DNA of 64,000 nucleotides, from the NCBI RefSeq assembly GCF_030577135.1, contig NZ_JAUIRR010000002.1, positions 388,157-452,156 of the forward strand, in the 5' to 3' direction. Under the pieces are notes generated by a model. That model searched no databases and was not told the origin of the DNA. It saw only the letters and a program-made list of their open reading frames with translations. The translations under genes and the position numbers were made by a program. This DNA comes from Sulfurimonas sp. hsl 1-7. Its GTDB lineage: Bacteria > Campylobacterota > Campylobacteria > Campylobacterales > Sulfurimonadaceae. Every line of letters starts with the position of its first letter. Position 1 is the first letter of the stretch. This document shows, in pieces, positions 54,953 to 63,519 of the stretch.

Positions 54953-55485
54953 ATCTTGTTTTAGTACGCCACTCCGAGGTGCTTGAAGAGTATCAAGGAA
55001 AATATAACGGCCATATCGACATCCCCCTTTCAAAAAAGGGGCTTGAAGATGCAAAAGCACTCGGCAGACAACTACAACACTATAATTTTGACGCTGTGTA
55101 CTGTTCCGATCTTACACGTGCAAAAGAAACACTTGCACAATTTGCTCTGCCTCTAAAACCTCTTTATACAAAAGAGCTTCGTGAGAAATCGTGGGGGAAA
55201 CACGAAGGTATGAGTTTTGAAGAGATCGAAGCAAGCGGAATCAAATACACTACATTTTCTGAATGGGTTGAACAGCTTGACGGAGAGAGAGTAACCGAAT
55301 TTACCGACAGAATAGAGAATTTTTTTCTCTCCTATCTCAAAGAGCAAAAAGATCTCAAAACGGTTTTAATAGTGACACACTCGGGAGTTATAAAAACTCT
55401 TTTACAAATTATAAATGCTCAAACACTTGAAGAGAGTTTTTCAAAACCGATTAGATATTCATCAGTCACTGAAATACTATTATGA
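54949..55485 (+). CDS. cobC: Alpha-ribazole phosphatase, histidine phosphatase family
   Basis: 178 residues. LVRHSEVLEEYQG has the catalytic His (usually RHG, here RHS), followed by YCSDLTRAKETL, KSWGKHEGMSFEEI, and the second catalytic His in IVTHSGVIKTLL. Dephosphorylates alpha-ribazole-P or adenosylcobalamin-P. Histidine phosphatases are versatile, but location as the last gene of cobTUSC supports this role. Confidence 0.87.
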   Translation: MNLVLVRHSEVLEEYQGKYNGHIDIPLSKKGLEDAKALGRQLQHYNFDAVYCSDLTRAKETLAQFALPLKPLYTKELREKSWGKHEGMSFEEIEASGIKYTTFSEWVEQLDGERVTEFTDRIENFFLSYLKEQKDLKTVLIVTHSGVIKTLLQIINAQTLEESFSKPIRYSSVTEILL

Positions 55486-55491
55486 TATAAT
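55483..55491 (+). promoter_or_regulatory. Extended -10 promoter of the chemoreceptor gene
   Basis: TGATATAAT, an extended -10 (TGN-TATAAT), overlapping the last codon of cobC and 32 bases before the chemoreceptor ATG. AGGTAGG serves as ribosome site. It suggests the receptor is transcribed separately from cobTUSC. Confidence 0.5.
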
Positions 55492-55523
55492 ACTCCCAAT
55501 TCAAACCATACTAGGTAGGTATA

Positions 55524-57113
55524 ATGTTTAAATCGGTCAAGTCAAAAGTTATTGCCTCAATACTCTCACTATCAATCGTCGGATTGATCTCCATCACGTA
55601 TTATTTGTCTTACACGCTTAATGAGCTTTCAAACAACACAACAAAACGTTCACTGACTATGCTTAGTGAATCTATTTTTCAAACAATGACAACAAGTATG
55701 ATGATGGGTGATCCCTCTATTGTAGAACAAACTTTTCACTCTGCAAAAAAAATAGACGGTATTGAAGATTTAAACATTGCAAAATCAAAAGCTGTTATAG
55801 AGGTATATTCACCGCAGGAGAAGTTTACAACCGATCCTCTTTTAATTGATGTACTCAACAACAAAACAACTAAACTGATTGAAAAAACAAATAACGCTCA
55901 CCATACGATCAGACAAATCAAACCGATGGTTGCAGAAGAGAGATGTTTACAGTGTCACTACAACTCAAAAGTTGGTGACGTTTTAGGAGCGATGGACCTT
56001 GTACTTTCACTAGATAAAAACGATAAAGAGATCACTGCTACAAATACAGCATTGATTATTACACTTATTGTAGTTGTTGTTCTTTTTATGATTGTTTCAT
56101 CAGTTTTCTTCATGCATGAGATTATGCACCCGCTAACGGCACTAAAAGATAAAATTTCAGACCTTATCAGCGGAGATAAAGACCTTACAAAAAGACTTGC
56201 AGTAAAAGAGGGGAACGAGTTTGGGGAAGCTGCTCATGAAGTAAACAACTTTATTGAGATGATCCAAGCCACTATCAACGAGGTAAAAGCGCAAGGGAAA
56301 CAAAACATTAAAATTGCTTCTGAGATTGAGCATGCATCACACGTGATCAGAGAAGCGACACAAAAAGAGAAAAGCTTAGTTGACGCTACGGGACAAAAAG
56401 GGATCGATATCCAACATGTTCTAGAAGAAACTCTAGAAGCTGCAGCAAGCACTCAGGCAACTATCCAAGAAGCTGATACAGAGTTAAACAATGCAAGATC
56501 TTCTTTATCGACGCTTAGTAATGAGGTTGAAGGATTTGTGCAAAGTGAAGAGGAGTTACTCCAAGAGCTTTCAGCACTTAAAGATGATACGGCACAAGTA
56601 AAAGATGTACTAAGCGTCATCAACGATATCGCAGACCAGACAAATCTTTTAGCACTCAACGCTGCTATTGAAGCTGCACGTGCAGGTGAACACGGACGCG
56701 GATTTGCGGTAGTTGCAGACGAAGTAAGAAAACTTGCAGAGCGTACGCAAAAAAGTTTAACAGAGATCGATATCACGGTAAGCACTATTGTTCAATCGAT
56801 CAACGATGCTACAGACAAAATGGCAAAAAATGCAAAACAGATCGAATCACTCGCAGAGATCTCAAACGATGTTGAAGAGAAGATCAACATTACATCAAAT
56901 GCGATGGCAACATCAACAACGGTTGCAAATAAATCAAAAGAGGACAGCCTCAAAATCTCTAACAATGTAAAAGAGATCCTTGAGAATATCAATCAGATTG
57001 AGAGCCTCTCTTCACAAAACAACACAAGCGTACTTCACATCGAGACTGATCTTAAAAGATTAGTGGAAGTTGCGACAAAACTTCAAACTACGATCGACGA
57101 ATTCAGAAGCTAA
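55524..57113 (+). CDS. Methyl-accepting chemotaxis protein with periplasmic c-type heme motif
   Basis: 529 residues: membrane helix 1 (about 9-29), periplasmic sensor (about 30-173), helix 2 (about 174-197), HAMP (about 198-250) and a signalling domain with tip [19 protein letters not shown]. The sensor ends with [15 protein letters not shown], a CxxCH c-type heme site at residues 141-145, just before helix 2. This resembles heme-bearing sensors of the DUF3365/Tll0287 or Geobacter MCP type. It may report redox state or a gas. No CheR-binding pentapeptide is at the C-terminus. Transcribed by its own promoter. Confidence 0.92.
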   Translation: MFKSVKSKVIASILSLSIVGLISITYYLSYTLNELSNNTTKRSLTMLSESIFQTMTTSMMMGDPSIVEQTFHSAKKIDGIEDLNIAKSKAVIEVYSPQEKFTTDPLLIDVLNNKTTKLIEKTNNAHHTIRQIKPMVAEERCLQCHYNSKVGDVLGAMDLVLSLDKNDKEITATNTALIITLIVVVVLFMIVSSVFFMHEIMHPLTALKDKISDLISGDKDLTKRLAVKEGNEFGEAAHEVNNFIEMIQATINEVKAQGKQNIKIASEIEHASHVIREATQKEKSLVDATGQKGIDIQHVLEETLEAAASTQATIQEADTELNNARSSLSTLSNEVEGFVQSEEELLQELSALKDDTAQVKDVLSVINDIADQTNLLALNAAIEAARAGEHGRGFAVVADEVRKLAERTQKSLTEIDITVSTIVQSINDATDKMAKNAKQIESLAEISNDVEEKINITSNAMATSTTVANKSKEDSLKISNNVKEILENINQIESLSSQNNTSVLHIETDLKRLVEVATKLQTTIDEFRS

Positions 57114-59912
57114 TCAGCTTCTAGGTCGTCTAGCACCCGCACCCCTTCTCGTATAATTCTTTTTAAAACAGTTTTCACAAATATTATACTTTGAATTAAT
57201 CGGTAACACCGCACTACATAACTTACATGTTTGCGAGAGTTCCGTTTTTTGAAGTGTTTTTTCTATATAGCGGTTTAAAATATATCTTGATTCTGTCGCT
57301 TTTTCTACATCTACAAAATAATCACTAAAACGGTAACTCAGCCACAGATACAGCGAGATCTCTTTAACCATATCTTCTGCCATCAACAGTTCCTGAGATG
57401 TTTGTGCAAAATCACCGCTGAGTCTAGGAGATTGATAATGAACCAGCTCCTGCTTCTCTAAGGCGTGAATATATGTCTCGTAGGCCGTAATGATATAAGG
57501 CGATTTCAATGTCAGCGGCGCACACGCTAAATGGTACTTTGTCGCGATATCGAGATTATAACTGTCCACTATCTTTGAGGCTTCAAGCATATCATCCAGA
57601 CTTGCCGCATAAAAAGGGCCGCTAAACTCCATATTTTGGATAAAAAAGTTTAAGATCTCTTCGAGTGAATTCTCTTCCAAGATCGAACTTACCAGTTTAA
57701 TATGCTCCAAGTTTGCCATCACTTTAAAAGGTGTTGCAATTTTTCTTGCCTCTTTATGGAAGTTTTTCTTGATCACTCTAAGGGTCTCTTTGTTTAAAGC
57801 CCCTACATACCCTTTCTCTTCAAGACCATATCTTCCAGCACGTCCAGAGATCTGATGGATCTCTGAAGGGAAAAGATCGCGTTGAATGATCCCGTCAAAC
57901 TTATCAGCTTTGGAGAACAAAATGGTCTTAATCGGAAGATTCATCCCCATTGCAATAGCATCGGTTGCAACCAACACCTGTGTCTCACCTTCGCGAAATC
58001 TTCTTGCCTCTTCACGCCTTACTTCAGGGGAGAGGTTTCCGTAAACGACACTTACGCTAAAAGTTTTTGAAAGTCTTTGTTTGAGTTTAAGAACATCTTT
58101 TCTACTAAAAGCAACTACTGCCGTAGAGGGTTCTATATCCTCTATTGCAACAGGTTTTTCTAAAACTTCAAGTGGATTTTTTCTCTCAAATTCAATGATC
58201 TCAAGCTCTTCGCCGAGATACTCTGCAAGTGCGATAACTGCATCTTTGGCATTTACAGAACCCGTCATGATGATCTCTTTTGCCGGAGCACCGATAATGG
58301 CATTTGCCCATGCCCAGCCGCGATCACGATCATCGATCATCTGTACCTCGTCGATCACACATACATCGACATCAACGTCAAAGTTCATCATCTCTATTGT
58401 GGAGCTGATGTGGGTCGCTTCATCGTTAATGAGCTGCTCCTCACCCGTAATAAGTGAGCAGTCAACACCCATAGAGTTTAAATTCTCATACCCCTCCAGG
58501 GCTAAAAGTCTAAGGGGTGCAAGATAATATCCCGTGTCGGCATCTTTTAATCTTTGCATCGCGGTATAGGTTTTTCCACTGTTTGTAGGCCCTATATGTA
58601 AAGTAAGCTTTCTTTTCATGTCGCGTGCGATCGGGAAAAGATTTTTAAAATCACGAATTGTTCTGGCAAGAAGTTCCTGGCGTTGCTTTTTGATCAACTC
58701 CTCTTGAATTGAGTATAAAAATCTGCGAACCGTTTTTCTGTAGATCTTCGGTGTAATAGTAAGATGAATCCCGAGCTGATCGAGCAAGAAGTCATAAACC
58801 TTATTGTAGATCTCCTCTTTTTCATAATTGAGAAGATTTGCATACGAACCACACTCATCTGCAAGTGCTTCAAGCTCTTCAAAAAAGGCTTTTTCAAACT
58901 CGCTTTTATACTCATCTAAAAGCTGATCGAAATTAAAACCGCGTGCATTCCAGATCTCCTCTAGTACACCGTTTAACTCTACGTGAAGGTCTAAATTGTA
59001 CTCAACAACTCTTTGAGAGTTTGGTAGCTCCAAGCTCTGAACAACTTCGATCAACAGCTCTTCATCGTGGATATCGATCGCTTTTGCGTCTATCTTTTGG
59101 TTAATAATTTTTCGCAGTACTTTCGGTGTTATAAGCGGATAACTTAACATCGTTTTAGGAGGAGATGAACGCAGTGAATTTACAATCTCTTCGTGTGTTA
59201 AGTACTGGTGCGGATCTTTGATCGACGCGATAAACTTCTCAATACTCTCCTGTTTTGCTTTTACAACCTCTATTTTATCGGCACCTATCTTTTCTACAAT
59301 GGCTTCAAAAGGTTCCGACTCTATATACTCGTAAGAGTAAGGCTTTGTGTTAAGTGTAAGGATTTTATGAAACTGCTGATCGTAGATATCGTACTTGAGC
59401 GAAGCATTGAACTCCAGACTGTCATCAATATCGAAAAAGCCTTCCAACTCCTTCTCTAAAGCCTCTTTTTTGATCTCAAAACGGATATGGCGCAGTTTTG
59501 ATTCCATCTTCTCTATGGTGATTTTTTTACTTCTGATTGTAGAGAATGCTTCACGCAGTCGTGCCGCTTCTACGGGGGTTACCTCAAGTTCACTCAGCAG
59601 TGCTTCAATTTTGGCTTCACGATCAAAGTGGTGCTGTTCGCTAATTTTATCCCCCTTATAGATCGTCCCCTCATTCTCAAAGAAGTGCAAAATATCACGA
59701 CGAATCTCGCTGTCTGCTTCAGACCAGATCATACGAAGTGTTTTGATCATCAGATCGCGATTATGTTCAATATCGTAGATTCCAAGTGCTCCAAAGAGTT
59801 CACTTAATGTTTTAGACTCAACTCGCTCGATCCCGATATCGAAAGGATCGTCATCAAAAAATTTTCTTATGCGTTGGTTGATTTTGGTGTTTTTTTTATG
59901 TTTTTTTGCCAT
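57114..59912 (-). CDS. Suv3-like DExH RNA helicase
   Basis: 932 residues. After about 430 residues of helical, charged sequence without a recognised domain comes the helicase core: LHIGPTNSGKTYTAMQRL (Walker A, near residue 440), LAPLRLLALEGYE, VIDEVQMIDDRDRGWA (motif II), TGSVNAKD, SVVYGNLSPEVRREEARRF and QISGRAGRYG (motif VI). It closely resembles mitochondrial Suv3-type helicases. The C-terminus has a zinc-ribbon (CKLC...CENC) and basic tail RRGAGARRPRS. It probably acts in RNA turnover. Divergent from the rhodanese-like gene. Confidence 0.9.
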   Translation of the reverse strand: MAKKHKKNTKINQRIRKFFDDDPFDIGIERVESKTLSELFGALGIYDIEHNRDLMIKTLRMIWSEADSEIRRDILHFFENEGTIYKGDKISEQHHFDREAKIEALLSELEVTPVEAARLREAFSTIRSKKITIEKMESKLRHIRFEIKKEALEKELEGFFDIDDSLEFNASLKYDIYDQQFHKILTLNTKPYSYEYIESEPFEAIVEKIGADKIEVVKAKQESIEKFIASIKDPHQYLTHEEIVNSLRSSPPKTMLSYPLITPKVLRKIINQKIDAKAIDIHDEELLIEVVQSLELPNSQRVVEYNLDLHVELNGVLEEIWNARGFNFDQLLDEYKSEFEKAFFEELEALADECGSYANLLNYEKEEIYNKVYDFLLDQLGIHLTITPKIYRKTVRRFLYSIQEELIKKQRQELLARTIRDFKNLFPIARDMKRKLTLHIGPTNSGKTYTAMQRLKDADTGYYLAPLRLLALEGYENLNSMGVDCSLITGEEQLINDEATHISSTIEMMNFDVDVDVCVIDEVQMIDDRDRGWAWANAIIGAPAKEIIMTGSVNAKDAVIALAEYLGEELEIIEFERKNPLEVLEKPVAIEDIEPSTAVVAFSRKDVLKLKQRLSKTFSVSVVYGNLSPEVRREEARRFREGETQVLVATDAIAMGMNLPIKTILFSKADKFDGIIQRDLFPSEIHQISGRAGRYGLEEKGYVGALNKETLRVIKKNFHKEARKIATPFKVMANLEHIKLVSSILEENSLEEILNFFIQNMEFSGPFYAASLDDMLEASKIVDSYNLDIATKYHLACAPLTLKSPYIITAYETYIHALEKQELVHYQSPRLSGDFAQTSQELLMAEDMVKEISLYLWLSYRFSDYFVDVEKATESRYILNRYIEKTLQKTELSQTCKLCSAVLPINSKYNICENCFKKNYTRRGAGARRPRS

Positions 59913-59992
59913 TAAAAAGGTCTTTTCTTTAATTTCGTTTTAATATGTAGTATCTTTTTATCATTATACTCTAAAATTAAGTAATATCCTTT

Positions 59993-59998
59993 TATAAT
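59993..59998 (+). promoter_or_regulatory. -10 box 6 bases before the rhodanese-like start
   Basis: TATAAT followed by GCACCC and ATG. No Shine-Dalgarno fits between them, so the mRNA is predicted to start at or near the A of the ATG. The rest of the 92-base gap to the divergent helicase gene is A/T-rich with nothing else clear. Confidence 0.5.
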
Positions 59999-60004
59999 GC
60001 ACCC

Positions 60005-60325
60005 ATGGAAATAAAAGATGAATGGACTCAAGAGGAGTTCTTAAGAAATAAACGAGCCCTTAAAAAAGAGGGTGTTGATGTAGTTTTAATCGATACCATA
60101 CTCTCTCCGATCGATAAAGCAGACACTATTACATACAATCCATATGAGATGAAGAAGTACCCAAAAGGGAGTGTGTTTGTTTTTTACTGCGATACCGGTA
60201 AGGCAACAAAAGAGAGACTCAGTGAGTATAAAGAGAAGTTTCCCGATTACAACTGTGTATCACTTAAAGGCGGACGCGGATACTGGCGTGTAAATATGCA
60301 GCTATTGGATGAAGATGATAAATAA
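60005..60325 (+). CDS. Rhodanese-like domain protein
   Basis: 106 residues. VFVFYCDTGKATKERLSEY has the rhodanese active-site Cys loop (C in YCDTGKA), then FPDYNCVSLKGGRGYWRVN matches the family end. A single-domain sulfurtransferase is likely; the partner is unknown. Starts with no ribosome site but a TATAAT box 6 bases upstream. It overlaps the DUF309 gene by 17 bases. Confidence 0.78.
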   Translation: MEIKDEWTQEEFLRNKRALKKEGVDVVLIDTILSPIDKADTITYNPYEMKKYPKGSVFVFYCDTGKATKERLSEYKEKFPDYNCVSLKGGRGYWRVNMQLLDEDDK

Positions 60326-60647
60326 AAAAATCGAAGAATTTGTACATTGCATTGATGAAAGTCGTTTCTATGATGCACACGAAGCACTTGAAGAGGTGTG
60401 GTTTCCAAGACGTTTTGAAAAATGCAGTGAGGTGGAACTGCTCAAAGGTTTTATCAATGCAGCTGTAAGTTTTGAGCTGATTAAACGTGGAAGAATCCCT
60501 CAAAGTAAAAGAGTATGGGCAAATTATCTAAAATACAGACAAAACCTTTACAGAATCAATTCAGAGTATAAAAACTCCTATCATAAGCTCGCGAGATATC
60601 TGGAAAATAAGCAAAAAACACTACTTGGACATAATATTATTATATAA
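60309..60647 (+). CDS. DUF309 protein
   Basis: 112 residues, all-helical. FYDAHEALEEVWFPRR and ELLKGFINAAVSFELIKRG match DUF309, whose members keep an HExxE-like HEALEEVW motif and form a helical bundle. Function unknown. An in-frame ATG two codons after the first (60315) is an alternative start. Overlaps the rhodanese-like gene, so they are co-translated. Confidence 0.85.
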   Translation: MKMINKKIEEFVHCIDESRFYDAHEALEEVWFPRRFEKCSEVELLKGFINAAVSFELIKRGRIPQSKRVWANYLKYRQNLYRINSEYKNSYHKLARYLENKQKTLLGHNIII

Positions 60648-60675
60648 TTTATGAAACTAAATGGAGGTTCTCACA

Positions 60676-61494
60676 ATGGACTTTAACAAATATGCTGATC
60701 TCGCACTAGTATATCTCAGTGAGTACGGACTTAAAATAGTCGCTGCTCTTGCCATATTTATCATCGGTAAATGGGTAGCTAAGAAACTTTCTGTAGTCAC
60801 AAAAACTATGATGACCAAAGCAAAAGTCGACATCACTTTATCTGAATTTACAGAAAGCTTAGTCTACTTTTCACTTCTTGCAATGGTGATACTTGCATCA
60901 CTCAACGCACTTGGAATCAATACTACGTCGTTTATCGCAGTCTTTGGTGCAGCCTCTCTTGCTGTTGGTTTAGCACTCCAAGGCTCTTTGGCAAATGTTG
61001 GTGCTGCGGTACTTATTATCATCTTCAGACCTTTTAAGATCGGTGACTTTATCGAAGCCGGTGGAGCTACGGGTACGGTTGATGATATCACTATGTTCTC
61101 AACTATCATCTCACCGTTAGATAACAGAACCATCATTGTTCCAAACTCAAAAATCATCGGCGGCAACATCGTAAACTTTTCTAAAAAAGAGAAAAGACGT
61201 GTTGATCTGACGTTTGGTATCGGGTACGATGATGATTTACGTTTGGCAAAACAGGTTCTTATCGATATTCTTAACAGCGATGAAAGAATTCACAAAGACC
61301 CCGAACCGTTTGTAGCTGTTAGCGAGTTGGGTGATAGCAGTGTAAACTTTATCACTCGTGCATGGGTTGATACAGCTAATTACTGGGATGTTTATTTTAA
61401 TACGATTGAAAAAGTAAAACTGACATTTGATGAAAAAGGGATTACAATCCCTTATCCGCAAATGGATGTCCATATGAAAAAAGAGGAAAACTAA
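60676..61494 (+). CDS. mscS: MscS-family mechanosensitive channel
   Basis: About 272 residues. Three membrane helices; the pore helix region has AVFGAASLAVGLALQGSLANVGAAV, as in MscS TM3, and is followed by FKIGDFIEAGGATGTV and the beta domain with RTIIVPNSKIIGG. It opens under membrane tension to release solutes. I chose the ATG at 60676, which has GGAGG 8 bases upstream. The ATG 15 bases earlier overlaps that ribosome site. Confidence 0.94.
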   Translation: MDFNKYADLALVYLSEYGLKIVAALAIFIIGKWVAKKLSVVTKTMMTKAKVDITLSEFTESLVYFSLLAMVILASLNALGINTTSFIAVFGAASLAVGLALQGSLANVGAAVLIIIFRPFKIGDFIEAGGATGTVDDITMFSTIISPLDNRTIIVPNSKIIGGNIVNFSKKEKRRVDLTFGIGYDDDLRLAKQVLIDILNSDERIHKDPEPFVAVSELGDSSVNFITRAWVDTANYWDVYFNTIEKVKLTFDEKGITIPYPQMDVHMKKEEN

Positions 61495-61506
61495 GAAAGG
61501 AAGTTA

Positions 61507-62301
61507 ATGAAAAAAATAGTAGTAAGTTTAGTTGCACTTGCATCTTTGGCTCTTGGAGCTGATGTTCAAACAACAGAAAAACCGTTAAAAGCACATAGTG
61601 AACTGGGATATGTTCAAACAAGCGGAAATACAGAAACGGAAGCGTTTAACTTTGAACTGGACATAAAAAAAGAGTGGACAAAAAGTGTATTAACATTTGA
61701 GTTTGACGGACAATACGCAACAGATAAAAATGTTGAAACAAAAAACAAATATACGGCAGAAGTAGATTACGGATATAAACTCTCAGAAAGATTCTCTCTA
61801 GATTATCTCGTTGGTTTTAAATCGGACAAATTCTCAGGTTTTAGATACCAATTCTATACAGGTCCGGGTGCAAAATATAAGGCAATCGATCAAGAGGCTC
61901 ATAAACTAAGTTTAGAGGGGAACCTTTTATACTCTGTAGATCAGTATGAAGATGTATGGGTAGATGCTTTAGGGACGCAACTTGCATACCCTTACGACGG
62001 TGTAGTAAAAGATCACATTAGTGTTCCTGCCTACAAAGATGACTATGCATCGTACAGAATCAAAGGTGTGTATGACTGGAAGATCTTAGAAACGTTAAAG
62101 TTTAAACAAGAACTGACTTTTAGAGGTTCTTTTGAACAAGCTGACAAATACTTCATCTATTCAAAAACAGCATTGAACAACAAGATCAACAGTATCTTCT
62201 CTGCAGGTATCAGCTATAAGATCGATTATGTAAACTTGCCTGCTGACGGAAAGCAAAAAACAGACAGAACTTTTGCATTCAATCTTATTCTAGACTACTA
62301 A
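61507..62301 (+). CDS. DUF481 outer-membrane barrel
   Basis: 264 residues with a signal peptide ending near LALGAD. The mature protein is beta-rich: HSELGYVQTSGNTETEAFNF is the DUF481 start, with later strands in YKLSERFSLDYLVGFKSDKF and the C-terminal FAFNLILDY ending in an aromatic. DUF481 proteins are salt-induced or general outer-membrane barrels. It lies 12 bases after mscS, so both may respond to osmotic conditions, as inferred from position. Confidence 0.87.
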   Translation: MKKIVVSLVALASLALGADVQTTEKPLKAHSELGYVQTSGNTETEAFNFELDIKKEWTKSVLTFEFDGQYATDKNVETKNKYTAEVDYGYKLSERFSLDYLVGFKSDKFSGFRYQFYTGPGAKYKAIDQEAHKLSLEGNLLYSVDQYEDVWVDALGTQLAYPYDGVVKDHISVPAYKDDYASYRIKGVYDWKILETLKFKQELTFRGSFEQADKYFIYSKTALNNKINSIFSAGISYKIDYVNLPADGKQKTDRTFAFNLILDY

Positions 62302-62303
62302 AG

Positions 62304-62326
62304 AGCTTAGGCTTCATGCCTATGCT
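62304..62326. terminator. Bidirectional terminator-like hairpin
   Basis: AGCTTAGGC, TTCAT loop, GCCTATGCT: a 9-bp stem with one T-T mismatch between convergent DUF481 and MFS genes, overlapping the last codons of the latter. No long T-run on either side, so strength is uncertain. Confidence 0.45.
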
Positions 62327-63413
62327 TGTAACTCATCAACATTACAAAACCAATTAGCGCAAAAACACTTGAACTTAAAAAGAGATAGCTTGGATAGTAC
62401 TCATAGATATATCCTGCAATAACCGCACCGCTAACACCCCCTAGCCCATATGTAAGCCCCATAAAAAACTGTTGTGAGAGTTGCTTGTTATGATAGATCT
62501 GATACAGATAACTGATCGTAGCGGAGTGAAACAGTGCAAAAGAGAGTGCATGAAGCGATTGAGAGAAAAATAAAATAGCGAGGTTTTCAGGATAAGCAAA
62601 CACTAAAAACCATCGAAATGCGGAAGCCAGAACGCTCAAACGTATTAAGTTTAAAAGAGAACTGTTTGCCAAAAGTTTCCCTTGACTAAAAAGCATCACA
62701 ATCTCGACAAGCACACCAAAGCTCCACAGATATACGGTCATATCTAGACTCACGCCGTGATCCGTTTCATAGATGGTAAAAAAGTTGTAAAAAGAACCGA
62801 AACTTACCTGCATTAAAATAAGTCCGCCCCAGAGATAGAGATCACTGAGTATCGACATCGTTTTAGTCTCTTTCGTTCTCTCCTGCTCTCTTTTTTGTGA
62901 GTAACGCTGTCCTATTATAAAAGCAAAAACGGCTGTTATCCATGTTAGTGTTAGTAAAAAGTTAAGTGCGACAATAGATGAACTTAAAAACTTTGCAAGA
63001 ACCAGAGCGACAACTATAAACCCGATAGAGCCAAATAAACGCACCTTTCCGTAACGCTGTTTCCCTATATTTTCCAGCGATATCACTTCTACGTAGGGAA
63101 GTACCAGACTAAGTCCAATCCCTAAAAAAATGTTTGAGAATAAAAGCTGATAAAAATTCTCAACCGAGAGATAAAAACAAAGCGACGCAATTACTAAAAT
63201 TATAAGTGAAAGATTAAACATCTTTGCATCTAGTTTTAGCCCCTTGATAAACAGAAATGGAAGTATAAAACGAACAAGCGGAGCTGCTCCTAAAAGTATC
63301 CCTATCTCGCTGGCACTGTAGCCTATAGTTGATAATACTTTAGGGATAAATATTACATAAACACCGATAATGGAAAAATAAAAATAATAAAATATTGCTA
63401 AAAATATTGACAT
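62307..63413 (-). CDS. MFS transporter, HcaT/PPP-like
   Basis: 368 residues with about 12 membrane helices. Motifs such as VEVISLENIGKQRYGKVRLFGSIGF resemble the 3-phenylpropionate-type (HcaT, LacY-related) MFS subfamily, including GKVRLFGSIGF. The substrate cannot be predicted. It is monocistronic and divergent from the PAS-protein gene across a 106-base A/T-rich gap. Confidence 0.86.
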   Translation of the reverse strand: MSIFLAIFYYFYFSIIGVYVIFIPKVLSTIGYSASEIGILLGAAPLVRFILPFLFIKGLKLDAKMFNLSLIILVIASLCFYLSVENFYQLLFSNIFLGIGLSLVLPYVEVISLENIGKQRYGKVRLFGSIGFIVVALVLAKFLSSSIVALNFLLTLTWITAVFAFIIGQRYSQKREQERTKETKTMSILSDLYLWGGLILMQVSFGSFYNFFTIYETDHGVSLDMTVYLWSFGVLVEIVMLFSQGKLLANSSLLNLIRLSVLASAFRWFLVFAYPENLAILFFSQSLHALSFALFHSATISYLYQIYHNKQLSQQFFMGLTYGLGGVSGAVIAGYIYEYYPSYLFLSSSVFALIGFVMLMSYKHRHEA

Positions 63414-63519
63414 GATGGAAGTATAACAAATTTCCCAAAAAACACTAATTTATCACAAAATAATCTTTTTATAATAATTTTTTATATATACTTCACTCCT
63501 TTTTTTAAGGGAAATATTT

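Noticed and set aside
58081-58527. Open frame of about 148 codons antisense to the helicase
   Set aside because: Low-complexity Ser-rich translation, antisense to the conserved helicase core.
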